Shown piece by piece: positions 47,571 through 60,209 of a stretch of DNA of 64,000 nt; the first letter of the stretch is position 1; each line of letters begins with the position of its first letter. Origin of the DNA: Hordeum vulgare subsp. vulgare (taxonomy: Eukaryota > Streptophyta > Magnoliopsida > Poales > Poaceae); contig NC_058524.1 in NCBI RefSeq assembly GCF_904849725.1, positions 494,328,263 to 494,392,262 of the forward strand, written 5' to 3'. Made by a program: the position numbers and the translations under genes. The notes under the pieces are model-generated. The model did not search any database and was not told the origin of the DNA. It saw nothing but the letters and a program-made list of their open reading frames with translations.

Positions 47571-48705
47571 GGGGAGTCTAATTCCTGTCCGGTGCTCCTT
47601 GTCCTCGATTCGGCACATTGGGGCGCGGAGCATCGGGTTTCTTGTTGGGGCACTGCCGGGAATAGTGCCCTATTTGTCCACATCCGAAACAGGTAACTTG
47701 CGCTGGAAGATTGGTCTTGACTCCACCGTCGTTCGGCGCATTGCTTGCTGGCTTGGTGTTGACTTGCTGCTGAGGCTGGTAATTCTCGCAAAATGTCGGA
47801 TACTTGTACTACTGCTGCTGGTAGTTGGGCCTTGCTGGGGATGACTGCCATGGTCATGGCTTCGTGTCACTCGGTCCTCCATTACCCATTAGCTTGCACT
47901 TATGGGTGTCGTCCATGGCACGACGCTTGTCTTCCAACATAAGGGCCTTATTAACCAGGTCGCTGAAGGTCCGACATTCACAAACCACCAGCTGATACTG
48001 GAGTGACTGTTGTAGTCCTTGCATAGAGCGTTCCACTTTGGCGGCCTCGGTGCTGACATCTTCAGGTGCGTACCTTGACAGGAGGTTGAACTTCTGCAAA
48101 TACTCCTTGACGGATCCACTACCTTGCCTTAAGGATCAGAACTCCCGCTTCTTAATGGTCATCATTCCAGGAGGAATGTGAGCAGCGCGGAATCCATCTT
48201 TGAACACAGACCAAGTGATCACTTTCCCTCCTCGCATGATTTGAAATCCATCCCACCAAGCTCTGGTTGTGCCTCCAAGACAGTGAGAAGCATAGAGAAC
48301 GTTCTCACGATCATCAGTGCACTTGACCAGCGCGAGGAGGTCTTCGATAGTACGGATCCGGTCATCGGCATCCAATGGTTCAATCGTCGCCGTGAATATG
48401 GGTGGCGTAGTTTGCATAAACTCAAAGAGATTTGAGCGACCATTTCCATTCCCGTTATGCGGTGGGTTGTTCACCAAGGTTTGAGCTAGCTGCTGAATAG
48501 CGGCATTGTTGGCTTGACGCTCGTCCCGAAGGCCTTGAAGGAACTGAGCCATAGTCAAGCTTTCAGGAGGAGGTGGTGGCGGCGGAACATCGTCTTGTTG
48601 CTCGTGGTGATCTCCAGCTTGAGCTTTCCCTACGGTTCCCAGCTGCTGTCTTGAGGAGGCAGAGTCGAGGTTGCTGAAGGTGTTGTTGCGAGTTACATTC
48701 ACCAT
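47571..48705 (-). pseudogene. gag: gag of element F
   Basis: Starts at 48705 (MVNVTRNNTF). It has a Pro-rich stretch PPPPPPPES, then the capsid region with MQTTPPIFTATIEPLDADD and GGTTRAWWDGFQ (~48400-48235). A TGA at 48138-48136 interrupts it; in the same frame VKEYLQKFNLLSRYAPEDV follows. The nucleocapsid CCHC knuckle CFGCGQIGHYSRQC is at ~47691-47650, and further stops occur near 47852 and 47580. Gag packages the RNA into particles. The long reading frame on the opposite strand here is a shadow. Confidence 0.85.
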
Positions 48706-48993
48706 CCTATTAGGGGAGTAGATAGGTCAATTTTCCGAACAGGATAAAATCATAAGGGATGATGTTCTAGTAAAGAGGGGTCTGGCATCATGCTAGTGTG
48801 AAATAGTTTTTTAAACCAATGGTTTTGAAAAGAACTAGTGCATTAATTTGAAAACAAGCGATGTAGTCGCTCACAAGCTGCCTAAGGCAGAATGCGACTT
48901 GCATCCAACAGGCTTACACAACATCCGGTTCATACAAACCGATACAAGAACTCCTACGCTCGGGGTACATCCTAATTGCCTAGGTTGCTAAGG

Positions 48994-49770
48994 CTAAGCG
49001 GCCGACTGCACGGTCTCATAAGTCGGTTCTTTGGGATCTACGTCTTCGTCTTTATCTTCATCTTCATTAGTTCTTCCTTTCTTTGAAGGAGTAGGGGAAG
49101 GAAGCGGACCATCACGACGTCTCTTCGTTGGCGAGGTAGGGAAGATTTCAGTGTACTCTTCCACAGTCAACCGACGACTCTGGAGAGGAGTGGCCTGAAG
49201 CGGTGGTATTCCTCCTCGGAAGGCAAAACCAGGTGGTCCTACGGGTGCTCCTTCCTTCTTCACCTAGCGGTTCTTCATCTTCTCCATGCAAAGCAGGTCC
49301 TTGACTTGGTGCAGCTCTTGGCGAATCCTAGTTGACTCCTTGATCAAAAGGTGCGTCAAAGTGTCGGAGGAGAGACTGAAGTAGGTCTGAAACCTCAGTG
49401 GCGTCCCATCCTCGGAAGATGGGTTGAGTGTCCAATTCGGGTCTACCCCATCTTTAACAAAGGGTAGGTGACGAGTAGCTGGCTCGTCAGCCATCTCGGG
49501 AAGGATGTCGCGGAGTCGCACGAGCGCCTCTCGTGCTGCGGACTCCACTGCCAACATCAGATCCTCCATATGTGGTCCTTCAAAGAACCAGCTAGTCGGG
49601 GAGTCATTAGCCTTCACTATCACGTCCGCGTGATATTCCTTGGTGTCGGGGTTGACCCAGTACTCGTGGTAGAGGAAGATGGGCATGCGACGTACTTGAC
49701 ACTTCTCGAGGCTATCACTCAAAACCAGAGGGAAGCTCGTCTCCAGAAGCATCTCAGGTACGGCGTCCAT
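48994..49770 (-). pseudogene. Extra ORF between the 5' LTR and gag of element F (unknown function)
   Basis: An ORF starting at 49770 (MDAVPEMLLETSFPLVLSD) reads 168 codons to a TAG at 49263-49261, then continues in the same frame to 48994, ~258 codons in all. The N-terminal two thirds have a mixed globular composition (FLYHEYWVNPDTKEYHADV, WFFEGPHMEDLMLAVESAAR). The C-terminus is basic then acidic (PTKRRRDGPLPSPTPSKKGR, EDEDKDEDVDPKEP), possibly a nuclear localisation signal and acidic tail. Standard gypsy elements have no gene here. I do not recognise the family. Only one nonsense mutation in an otherwise open frame suggests coding constraint when F was active. Confidence 0.65.
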
Positions 49771-49893
49771 CTACAAGATGTAGAGGAGAGGGTTAGAAAG
49801 TTGTTAGTGGGTGCAGTATCTCAGGTTAAGTCCTAAGTGTATTAATCATTTCGGCTTTCGTCCATGCTACCTAAGGCTTCCTATAGTCAGGAT

Positions 49894-49906
49894 GGCTCTG
49901 ATACCA
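49894..49906 (-). other. Primer-binding site, initiator tRNA-Met type (element F)
   Basis: On the minus strand this reads TGGTATCAGAGCC, 4 nt inside the 5' LTR, the same site as in element B. Confidence 0.85.
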
Positions 49907-49910
49907 GCTC

Positions 49911-52900
49911 TGTGGGGACCCCGACTTACGAGTCGAGATCGCCGTGCTCAGTGATCCTAGAGATCAATGCTCACCGAACACAGATACCGAATAAAAGAGT
50001 CTTACATCCAAGTACCTATTATTATAACACATGATCGAATGGTCAGGTTCAAAAGCAGGGCCTAAGGACAAATCACTCTGATATAACTAGCAGCGGAAAT
50101 CATAGGGGCTAAGCGGGTGCCCATGCCATCAAGCCTACATCGACAGGCATTCTGACTCGGAAGCGTCCTAGTTTGCAGGGGCGTCTCTGAAGACGTACTC
50201 ATCTCCAAACTCCAGTCCTTCCATGTCTGGTCAATAACATAACCAGTGGCAAGCCAATGAGTACTTTGAATGTCCTCGCAAACAGCCCATGATATGAACA
50301 ATGAAAGTGAAGGATAACAATACCATGCATCTTTAGTGTAACTCGTCTTGGTGGAATGATCTCGAATATGCATCAAGTTAAAGAATTACTTTTGAAGAAT
50401 AGGTTACAGATATCAATATATCTTCCTAGGGCTGAGCCATCTAGGCTCATCCTATATGCTAAGTCTCCAAACTTGGTCATATTATTATTACTCTCACAAC
50501 AACATGTTTTTCTTTACCTCACACACACACACACACACACACTTGGTTTATGCAGAAATAGCTGGACGTAGTTTAAGCGGGATTACCCAACTGTCCTTGA
50601 CCGTGGACACGACTATTCGAATAGTTTTACACTCGTTAGAGGTAGTACGCTGGACCCACGAGATCCGGGAATCTTCCGTGTTATCCATGACTCGTGGTAT
50701 ATAACATACCCGAGGTAAGTACCCAATCCATGCCTTTCCCCTGACGATACTTGACAAAGAGGTCCACTCAATTGGTACCCAGCCCACATGTTGTACGTCT
50801 TACGAGCATCGTCTCTGGACAGTACCAACCATGCGGCGACCAACGGTGTGACTAGAACTCATAAAAATGGCATAGTCGTCCTACCTGGCACGACCTCATC
50901 ACGAGAGTGACCACACATCACTCCCGCCACTAGTAATGTGGCTCTTTGCTAGCACCGACTAAAGTAATCAACATAGCCCTGTCTCACAAGGGGTAACGTG
51001 GTCATACTGGTAAGGTTGGGACGGTCGACACATCATAAATCTAATCCCATTTCCGAAAGCATACTCACACAAATATCGGGTGCATCACTTCACCAAAAGT
51101 GACCACCTATCTCACCATCACCCTCGGTCATTATTGGCACCCGACGAGGTTTTCATAAACTCTTGCCTTATGTCATCAACATGCTCATGATAATACTACT
51201 GCTATCTTTACTTGTCAACATAATAATAGCATGACCCTCAAGGGGTAGGGTCAAGCTCAATGCATGTGCTCCGGGGGAGCCATCGGTAAAATCATATCAA
51301 ATGATTATCGACACTTATGATCATATGCAACGGAAATACTTGCTATTTTGACATGCAAAGTAACAAATGCTCACTCATGGTCAAAGGGTTTCTTGCCTTG
51401 GTCAACTAGGTATCCGGGGTCTTCGAGGTCTTCCGCTCCGATTCCCTCGTCACATGGGTTTTCTATCATCGATAAAGCAATAAAAAGAAATAGCTCACAC
51501 AGAAACAGATCAGAAAGTCATTTAAAATGTTCTTTATTACTGATAAATTTAAGTTATCATTTTGAAAAATATTTGCCTTAATTTCCCTTGAAGGAACATT
51601 TTTGAAATGAACCAAACAGAAGCAAAACTATTCCAATTTATTACTTTTTATTATTGTAAAACATGATAGTCGTAGAAAAATTCATCCAATCATATTATTA
51701 AATACTACATATTTTAAGAAGAATAATAGCGGAAAAATTATATTTTTGCACTGGTTAAATGTTTTTATAAAAATCCTAGAAACGAGGTTTACAAAAATAA
51801 AAAGAAATTCGGCTAAACTCCTGGCCTGGCTCGGCCTGGAGCTGGGCTGGCCGATGCCCAGCCGACAGCCTGCCCAGGCCTGCGCGCCGTCAGGATTGAA
51901 CCTAATGTGTGGGGCCCTGCGGTCAGTGGCTGTGGACAGCGCGGGGGAGAAGGCTGGGCCACCGACAGGTGGGGCACACCTATCGGGGTCGTCTCCTACC
52001 TCTGGCCAGAGAGGAGGAGGAGCATGCTGCGAGGCTGTCGACGCTCTCAAGCCCCAACGAGGACTGGAATGGGTTCACCTTGTTGTTGCCTACCTGCTGG
52101 TGGTCGGAACAAGGCCGGAGAAGCGGGGGTTCGTCGGCGACGAAGAGGCCGGGGCGGAGGAGTTTCGGGAGGTGGTCGAGGAGGTGGTTGGAGATACATA
52201 AATGGTCGGGCGAGTTGGGGGAAAGCTTCCTCGGGTTGAGAGGATCAATTTGGGGGGTCGAGGGGCGCAGGAGCCGTCTCTAGCTGGAGATCTACCGAAG
52301 CTTTGAGGTGGAGGGGCCTCGGTCCATCTCGTGCACTAGGGCTCTGCTGGGTTGCTTGGGTGGCTAGGGAGGTACTAGTGATCGTGGTGAAGCTATCTGA
52401 GGGGTGCTGGAGCGAGCGGGGGGGCTGTTTATAGGCCTACGACGGTGAGCCGATTCGGGGGCGCCGGTGACTCACCGTGGCGCGCATGGGGGTGCAGAGA
52501 GAGGCTGGGGTCGAAACCACGGTCTCAGTACATGGTTTTGGACTACCAAAGCCATCTGCTGCAGAGGGAGAGAGGGAGAAGTCGAGCATCCGTGGTCGCG
52601 CAACCTTGGCTGGTTCTGATGCGCGTGGGCACGCGTCGCATGAGCTCTAGCGCGGGAGAGGAGGGGCCTTGAGGGTTGCTCGTTGCAGAGTGGATGTCGG
52701 GGAAGAGGTTGGACATCTCGGGGGAGGCTGGAACTGGCCGAGAGCGTTGCCCCCACCTCGGTGGCTTCCTGTAGCGCGCCTAGAGCACAGTTTTGGCATG
52801 CCACGGCATGCTGGTGCGCTCTGAGGCACTTTGGATGTGTCTAGGATGTTGTGGCACTGGCTTGGTGTGTGGCTAGCCATTTCGGTCTTGTGGGAGCTTT

Positions 52901-54066
52901 GTTTGGTCAAGGGAGACAAGAAATACTGGTGCTGTCAGCCTTGAACTAAAATCTAAATTGGGTTTTTTGGCCTTCCCACTTCGAACAAGAGAGGGGCTGG
53001 TTGACTGGGGTTAGACACAGATACTCGCCACCTAATCGATGAGTTTGGAGCAAAGGGGTTGGGTTTAGGGGTGACTAAGGTGGTTTTTCCCTATCTGTCA
53101 GAAGGTGCTCGACAGTGGTTTGAGGGGGTTGTACCTCACCACTGGTGCTGCAACTTAACAGGTTTGGGTTTGGTGGTAAATCATGGGGTTTGACCAAGTT
53201 TGAGCAACATTGGACAAGTTTAGCTTTGTAAACTTGAAAACACTCCAATATGACCAGATCCGTCCCTTCCAAAAAGAGTGTAGGCGAACTAAGTCCCACA
53301 AATCCCATTTTTGGTGTGGAACCCTCATTTGAGGTATTAGGCACTCCTGCAAAGTTTTAGCATCATTGGATAAGCTTTGCTATGTAGAGGTGCTCTAACT
53401 TGATTCTGGACAGAAGGTGTTTTTGGGTTATTTGGGGCCCTTAATCACCTTTAATCAAGGTGAAACTTTATGTGGACACCAAATATGGCTTAGGGATATC
53501 ACTGGAATTTTCTAGGAATTTATTGGGAATATTTCCTTTGGAAATATTTCAAATGGTCAAAACATACATAAATACCTTTCATGGTTTTATTCAATAACTA
53601 TAATATAAAATAGGGTTTAAAATCTTATGTATGGAAAATATATGTCCTTGTGATCATCCCTAAATTTAATTAGAATTTTCTAATGCAGAAAAACATTTTC
53701 CCCCGTAGGAATACCAATTCTCGCCTCAGAAATGTTCATGTTATTTAATTAGGAAAATAATTACAAAAATAATTATCTTTGTGGTTTTGAAATATAAAGA
53801 TAGGTTAAAATCAGATTACCAACTTTGAGTAGATGCCCTACTTGCTATCACGGGCATGTAGTGCAACTCAAGGTCGGGTTTTACCTTGATCAAAAATGAG
53901 TAAAGGTTTTTGGAAATCAATGTTATGAAATAGGGTTTTATCCTCACATGATCAAGCACACAAGCATACAACGTCAATCATGGCACTCACGACATTAGTC
54001 TTGAAAAAGTTTTAACAAGCTCAGATTTTCACAATACACATAAGTGATAGTAAAAACAGGGTGTGA
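49911..54066 (-). repeat. 5' LTR of element F (4,156 bp)
   Basis: Begins tgtggggacc on the plus strand and ends at gtgtga. The outer terminus reads TCACACCC on the minus strand against TGACACCC in the other copy. It is the uninterrupted reference for the 3' LTR fragments. A CA dinucleotide run lies at 50519-50541. GC-rich frames at 51800-52800 are chance. Copia LTR sequence follows at 54067. Confidence 0.9.
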
Positions 54067-56488
54067 CGGAACCTTAAGTGTGCAGACCCTGCGGGTTCGA
54101 GAACTGTGTAGACATGACCCGAGGCACTCCTCGGTCAATATCCAATAGCGGGACCTGGATGTCCATATTGGATCCTACATGTTCTCCGAAGATCTTATCG
54201 GTTCAACCTCAGTGTCAAGTATTCATATAATCCCGTATGTCATTCCCTTTGTCCTTCGGTATGTTACTTGCCCGAGATTTGATCGTCAGTATCCGCATAC
54301 CTATTTCAATGTCGTTATCGGCATGTATCTTTACTCGTTCCGTAATACAAGATCCCATGACTTACACTTAGTCACTCCTACTGCGACAACAGACCTTCCC
54401 TGACAACGGCGCCAGGAATCGTGCTGCTACGGCTACGCCTGTAGGGACTTCCTTGGCAAATATGCAATGGATTTCCCCGCGGCCTTGGAGCCTTGCGTTG
54501 GTGTTCCCTTGAAGAGGAAAGGGTGATGTAGCACAGCGGCGTTAAGTATTTCCCTCAGTTTGAGAACCAAGGTATCAATCCAGTATGAGGAACGTCCAAG
54601 TCACAAGTACCTGCACAAACACAACGAGCTTGCACCCAACACTATGAAGGGGTTGTCAATCCCTTATAGATTGTTTGCAAAGTGAGAGCTAAAAGCAAAG
54701 ACTAAACAAAGCAAAGTAAAAGTGAAAGTGGAAACAATAGTTGTGAATAGATCCGGGGGCCGTAGTGTTCACTAGTGGCTTCTCTCATGAAAGCAAGTAG
54801 ACGGTGGGTCAACGAATTATTGTCGAGCAATTGATAGAACCGCGCAAAGTCGTGACATTATCTATGGCAATGATTATATCTATAGGCATCACGTCCAAAA
54901 CAAGTAGACCGATACTTTCTGCATCTACTACTATTACTCCATACGTCGACCGCTATCCAACATGCATCTAGTATATTAAGTCCAAAAGAATAGAGTAACG
55001 CCTTAAGCAAGATGACATGATGTAGATGGACAATCGCATATCTACGATAAAAGCCCATCTTGTTACCCTTGATGGCAACAACACGATGCGTGCCTTGCTG
55101 CCCTTTCTGTCACTGGGAAAGGTCACCACACGGTATGAACCCAAAACCAAGCACTTCTCCCATTGCAAGAATGATAGATCTAGTTGGCCAAACAAAACCC
55201 AAGACTAAGAGAGACTTACAAGGATATCAAATCATGTATATAAGAAATCAACAAAGACTCAAATATAATTTATAGATAATTTGATCACAAATCCACAATT
55301 CATCGGATCTCGACAAACACACCGCCAAAGAGGATTACATCGGATAGATCTCCATGAAGATCATGGAGAACTTTGTATTGAAGACCCAAGAGAGAGAAGA
55401 AGCCATCTAGCTACTAACTATGGACCCGTAGTTCTGAAGTGGACTACTCATGAGTCATTGGAGAGGCGATGATGTTGATGTAGAAGCCCTCCAACTCCAA
55501 AGTCCCCTCCGGCAAGGCACCGAGAAGGGTCTCCAGATGAGATCTCGCGAAAACGGAAGCTTGCGATGACGAAAAGGTGTTTTCGTGGATGCCCTGATTT
55601 TTTCTGGGATTTTAGGGAATTTATAGGCCAAAGAGCTAGGGCAGGGGAGCGCCAGGGAGGCCACAAGCCTGGTTGCTGCGGGCCCCCTTGCAGTGGCAAC
55701 AGGGCTTGTGGGCTCCTTGTGGGCCCCCTGCCTTGGCCCTCAAGCTTCCCGATCTTCTTCCGTTCTTGAAAAAATTATTTTGGGGATTTTATTCCGTTTG
55801 GACTCCGTTCCAAAATCAGATCTGAAAAGAGTCAAAAACATAGAAAAAACAAGAACTGACACTTGGCACTGGATTAATAAGTTAGTACCAAAAAAGATAT
55901 AAAAGGTAAACAAAACATCCAAAGTTGACAAGATAACAACATGAAACCATCAAAAATTATAGATACGTTTGAGACGTATCAGTCACATTGCTTGCAAGGC
56001 TTGTGTGTGATGTTGTATTACCGAGTGGGCCCCGAGGTACCTCTTTGTCACACGGAGTGACAAATCCTAGTCTTGATTCATACTAACTCAATGGATACCT
56101 TCAGAGATACCTGTAAAGCATTTTATAGTCACCTAGTTACGTTGCGACGTTTGATACACACAAGGTATTCCTCCGGTGCCAGTGAGTTATATGATCTCAT
56201 GGTAACAGGAATAAATACTTGGCACGCAGAAAACAATAGCAATAAAACGACATGATCAATATGCTACGTTCATAGTTTGGGTCTAGTCCATCACATGATT
56301 CTCCTAATGATGTGATCTAGTTATCAAGCAACAACACTTGCACATAGTCAGAAAACCTTGAATAAGTATCCACACATGTATCTATGTTTTCATTCAATAC
56401 AATTATAGCATGGATAATAAACGATTATCTTTAAACAGGAAATATAATAATAACTTTTTATCATTGCCTCTAGGTCATATTTCCAACA
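54067..56488 (-). repeat. 3' LTR of the copia element (fragment, interrupted)
   Basis: On the minus strand it begins TGTTGGAAATATGACC at 56488. LTR sequence occupies 55987-56488 and 54067-54375; between them is a solo LTR with its 5 bp duplication. The part distal to 54067 was displaced by element F. Confidence 0.85.
54376..55981 (-). repeat. Solo LTR of the A/E family (1,606 bp)
   Basis: A full-length LTR with no internal sequence, flanked by a perfect GTCAC duplication (54371-54375 and 55982-55986). It matches the LTR of A in the same orientation. The U5 end starts tcctactg where A has tgctactg. It carries the primer-site mimic (54402-54414) and the 9 bp stem hairpin. It arose by recombination between the two LTRs of a former complete element. 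Confidence 0.93.
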
Positions 56489-56500
56489 GCCTCCCACTTG
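56489..56500 (-). other. Polypurine tract of the copia element
   Basis: On the minus strand this is CAAGTGGGAGGC, directly before the 3' LTR start, as is usual in Angela-type elements. Confidence 0.75.
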
Positions 56501-56540
56501 CACTAGAGTCAATAATCTAGACCTCTCATCGCCATGTGAT

Positions 56541-58351
56541 TTACATTGTAATAAATCTAACACCCATGCAGTTCTGGTGTTGATCATGTTTTGCCCGTGG
56601 AAGAGGTTTAGTCAGCGGGTCTGCTACATTCAGATGCGTGTGCACTTTGCAAATATTCACGTCCTCTCCTTCGACGTAGTCACGGATGAGGTTGAAGCGT
56701 CGTTTGATGTGTCTGGTCTTCTTGTGAAACCTTGGTTCCTTTGCTAGAGAAATGGTACCGGTGTTGCCCCAGAACAGTGTTATTGGATTAGGTGCGATTG
56801 GCACAACTACAAGACCCGTCATGAACTGCTTCATCCAGACACCCTCCTTTGCTGCCTCCGAGGCAGCCATGTACTCCGCTTCACATGTAGAATCTGCTAT
56901 GACGCTTTGCTTGGAACTGCACCATCTTACCGCACCCCCATTAAGAATGAATCTATATCCAGTTTGCGACTTAGATTCATACGGATCGGTGTCAAAGCAT
57001 GCGTCGACGTAACCATTTACGACGAGCTCTTCGTCACCTCCGTAAACGAGAAACATTTCCTTAGTCCTTTTCAGGTACTTCAGAATATTCCTGACCGTCA
57101 TCCAGTGATCCACTCCTGGATTACTCTGAAACCTATCTGCCATACTTTTGGCCAAGCTGACGTCTGGTCTAGTGCACAACATTGCATACATGATAGATCC
57201 TATGGCTGAAGCATAGGGGACGGAACTCATCTGTTCTCTATCTTCCGAAATTGCTGGGCACTGAGTCTTACTCAATTTTATAGCTTGTAACACTGGCAAG
57301 AACCCTTTCTTGGACTGATCCATTTTGAACTTCTTCAAAACTTTATCAAGGTATGTGCTTTGTGAAAGTCTTATCAGGCGTCTCAATCTATCCCTATAGA
57401 TCTTAATGCCTAGAATGTAAGCAGCTTCTCCTAGGTCCTTCATAGAGAAACTTTTTTCATGTAATCCTTTATGCTCTCCAAAAACTCCACATTGTTTCCA
57501 ATCAGCAATATGTCATCCACATATAATATTAGAAACGCCATAGAGCTCCCACCCACTTTCTTGTAAATACAAGATTCTCCAGCCACCTGTATAAACCCAA
57601 ATGCTTTGATCACCTCATCAAAGCGCTTATTCCAACTCCGAAATGCTTGCACCAGTCCATAAATGGATTGCTGGAGCGTGCACACTTTGTTAGCATTCCT
57701 TGGACCAACAAAACGTTCGGGTTGCATCATATACAACTCTTCCTTAAGAAAACCGTTAAGGAACGCCGTTTTGACATCCATCTGCTAGATTTCATTATCG
57801 AAAAATGCAGCTATTTCTAACATGATTCGGACGGACTTAAGCATCGCTACCGGTGAGAACGTCTCATCGTATTCAACTCTTTTAACTTGTGAAAAACCCT
57901 TTGCCACAAGTCGAGCTTTATAAACGGCCACATTACCATCTGCGTCCGTCTTCTTCTTAAAGATCCATTTGTTCTAAATAGCCTTGCGGCCTTTAGGTAG
58001 TACTTCCAAAGTCCACACTTTGTTCTCGTACATGGATCCTATCTCGGACTTCATGGCCTCCAGCCATTTGTTGGAATCCGGGCCCACCATTGCTTCTTCA
58101 TAATTCGCAGGGTCATTGTTGTCTAACAACATAATTGATAAGACAGGATTACCGTACCACTCAGGAGCAGTACGTGATCTTGTCGACCTGCAAGGTCCGA
58201 TAGGAACTTGATCCGAAGTTTCATGATCACCATCATCAACTTCCTCCTCAACCGGCGTCGCAACAACAGGGGTGTCCCCTTGCCATGCGCCACTATCCAG
58301 AGGGATTAGAGGTACGACAACCTCATCAAGTTCTATCTTCCTCCCACTCAA
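56541..58351 (-). pseudogene. pol: Copia reverse transcriptase and RNase H
   Basis: Reading leftward: a linker with STRSRTAPEWYG (58180), NYEEAMVGPDSNKWLEAMKSE (58100) and a stop near 57975; KTAFLNGFLKEELYMMQPERF (57770), QQSIYGLVQAFRSWNKRFDE and catalytic FLILYVDDILLIGN (~57520); a frameshift at ~57445; then MKDLGEAAYILGIKI. RNase H covers ~57000-56600 (VNGYVDACFDTDP, SKQSVIADSTCEAEYMAASEA, FHKKTRHIKRRFNLIRD). The long frame 57443-56541 is intact to its natural end. Stops and one frameshift disable the polyprotein. Confidence 0.9.
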
Positions 58352-59543
58352 TTATTTCGAGAGAAACTCCTTCTCGAAAAGCTCTGTTTTTAGCAACAAA
58401 CACTTTGCCCTCGGATTTGAGATAGAAGGTATACCCAACTGTCTCTTTTGGGTAACCTATGAAGACGCACTTTTCCGCTTTGGGTTCCAGCTTTTCAGGC
58501 TGAAGCTTTTTGACATAAGCATCACATCCCCAAACTTTAAGAAATGACAACTTTGGTCTTTTGCCATACCACAGTTCGTATGGTGTCGTCTCAACGGATT
58601 TTGATGGTGCCCTATTTATAATGAATGCAGCCATCTCTAATGCATAACCCCAAAATGATAACGACAAATCGGTAAGAGACATCATAGATTGCACCATTTC
58701 TAACAAAGTACGATTACGACGTTCGAACACACCATTACGCTGTGATGTTCCAGGCTATGTCAACTGTGAAACAATTCCACATTGTCTTAAGTGAGCACCA
58801 AACTCGAAACTCAGATATTCAGCCCCACGATCAGACCGTAGGAACTTGATCTTCTTGTTACGATGATTTTCAACTTCACTCTGAAATTGCTTGAACTTCT
58901 CAAACGTTTCAGACTTGTGCTTCATCAAGTAGACATAACCATATCTACTCAAATCGTCAGTGAAGGTGAGAAAATAACGATATCCGCCGCGCGTCTCCAC
59001 ACTCATCGGACCGCACACATCAGTATGTATGATTTCCAACAAGTCACTTGCATGCTCCATTGTTCCGGAGAATGGAGTCTTAGTCATGTTGCCCGTGAGG
59101 CATGGTTCACACGTGTTAATTGAATCAATGTCAAGTGACTCCAAAAGTCCATCGGAATGGAGTTTCTTTATGCGCTTTACACCAATATGACCTAAGCGGC
59201 AGTTCCACAAAAACATGGCGCTATCATTGTTAACTCTGACTCTTTTGTTCTCAATGTTATGTACATGTGTATCACCGCTATCAAGATTCAATAGGAACAA
59301 TCCTCTCACATTGGGTGCATGACCATAAAAGATATTACTCATAGAAATAGAACAACCATTATTCTCTGACTTAAACGAGTAACTGTCACGCAATAAACAA
59401 GATCCAGATATAATGTTCATGCTCAACGCACGCACTAAATAACAATTATTTAAGTTCATAACTAATCCTGATGGTAATTGAAGTGAAACTGTGCCGACGG
59501 CGATTGCATCAATTTTGGAACCATTTCCCACGCGCATCGTCAC
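58326..59543 (-). pseudogene. pol: Copia integrase
   Basis: The GAG-pre-integrase zinc motif is FLWNCRLGHIGVKRIKKLHSDG ... CEPCLTGNMTK (~59210-59085). The catalytic core has IIHTDVCGPM (first Asp), FLTFTDDLSRYG, LRSDRGAEYLS (second Asp) and FERRNRTLLEMVQ (Glu region, ~58730). A TAG at 58757-58755 lies in frame between the second Asp and the Glu. Past the core, WGYALEMAAFIINRAPSK and the GCDAYVKKLQPEKLEPKAEKC-type C-terminal region follow. One nonsense codon in ~400 is mild damage. Confidence 0.9.
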
Positions 59544-59544
59544 T

Positions 59545-60209
59545 TCATCCTTCGCCAGTCTTCGCTTATTCCGCAGTTCCTATTTCGAGTTGCAAATATG
59601 AGCAACAGAACCGGTATCAAATACCCAGGCACTACTACGAGAGCTGGTTAAGTACACATCAATAACATGTATATCGAATATACCTGATTTTTCCTTGGCC
59701 GCCTTCTTATCAGCCAAATACTTGGGGCAGTTGCGCTTCCACTGACCCAGTCCCTTGCAATAATAACACTATGTTTCTTCGTTGGATTGGCAATAGGCTT
59801 GCCGCTCTTCTTGGAGTTACCCTTCTTTCGTTTGTCGTTTCTCTTGAAACTAGTGGTCTTATTGACCATCAACACTTGATGCTCTTTCCGGAGTTCTGAC
59901 TCTGCGACTTTCAGCATCGCAAATAACTCGCCGGGTGACTTGTTCATCCCTTGCATGTTATAGTTTAACACAAAGCTCTTGTAGCTTGGTGGCAGTGATT
60001 GAAGAATTATGTCAGTAATAGCCTCTTGCGGGAGTTCAATCCCCAGCTCAGCTAGACGGTTTGAGTACCTAGACATTTTGAGCACATGTTCACTAAGAGA
60101 TGAATTCTCCTACATCTTGCAAGCATATAATTTATCGGAGGTCTCATACCTCTCGATCCGGGTGTTCTTCTGAAAGATAAACTTCAACTCCTGTAACATC
60201 TCATATTCT
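59545..60209 (-). pseudogene. gag: Copia gag C-terminus and protease, truncated
   Basis: Runs from the element D junction at 60209 leftward: gag (UBN2-type) with SLPPSYKSFVLNYN (~59990), FAMLKVAESELRKEH (~59915) and a Lys-rich linker. A CCHC-like knuckle CYYCKGLGQWKRNC follows (~59760), in a frame shifted from the gag above and with Gln in place of the conserved His. Protease active site WVFDTGSVAHICNS (~59620) is then followed by a TAG near 59580. The gag N-terminus lies beyond element D. Confidence 0.82.

Larger units (their letters stand above)
1..54066 (-). mobile_element. Element F: chromodomain Ty3/gypsy retrotransposon (host of nested A and B)
   Basis: A minus-strand element with very long LTRs (~4.2 kb). 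It has an initiator-tRNA-Met primer site, gag-pol with a chromodomain (Tekay/Del-like, inferred) and an extra ORF before gag. Only 3575-5815 and 43442-54066 are F's own sequence; the rest is nested insertion. The left ~1.2 kb of its 3' LTR lies beyond element A, outside the window. F itself sits in the LTR of the copia element at 54067. Its gag-pol carries many stops and frameshifts. Confidence 0.85.
54067..60209 (-). mobile_element. Ty1/copia retrotransposon, Angela-like, partial (oldest layer)
   Basis: A minus-strand element with 3' LTR 54067-56488 (truncated left by F, interrupted by a solo LTR), a polypurine tract, then pol and gag running right until element D cuts gag at 60209. The domain order protease-integrase-RT-RNase H is that of copia. 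The LTR start (TGTTGGAAATATG) and protein motifs match the Angela/Barbara group of Triticeae from memory. The 5' half of the element lies beyond the window. Confidence 0.88.

Noticed and set aside
50519..50541. CA repeat as a possible functional element
   Set aside because: An ordinary dinucleotide microsatellite inside an LTR.
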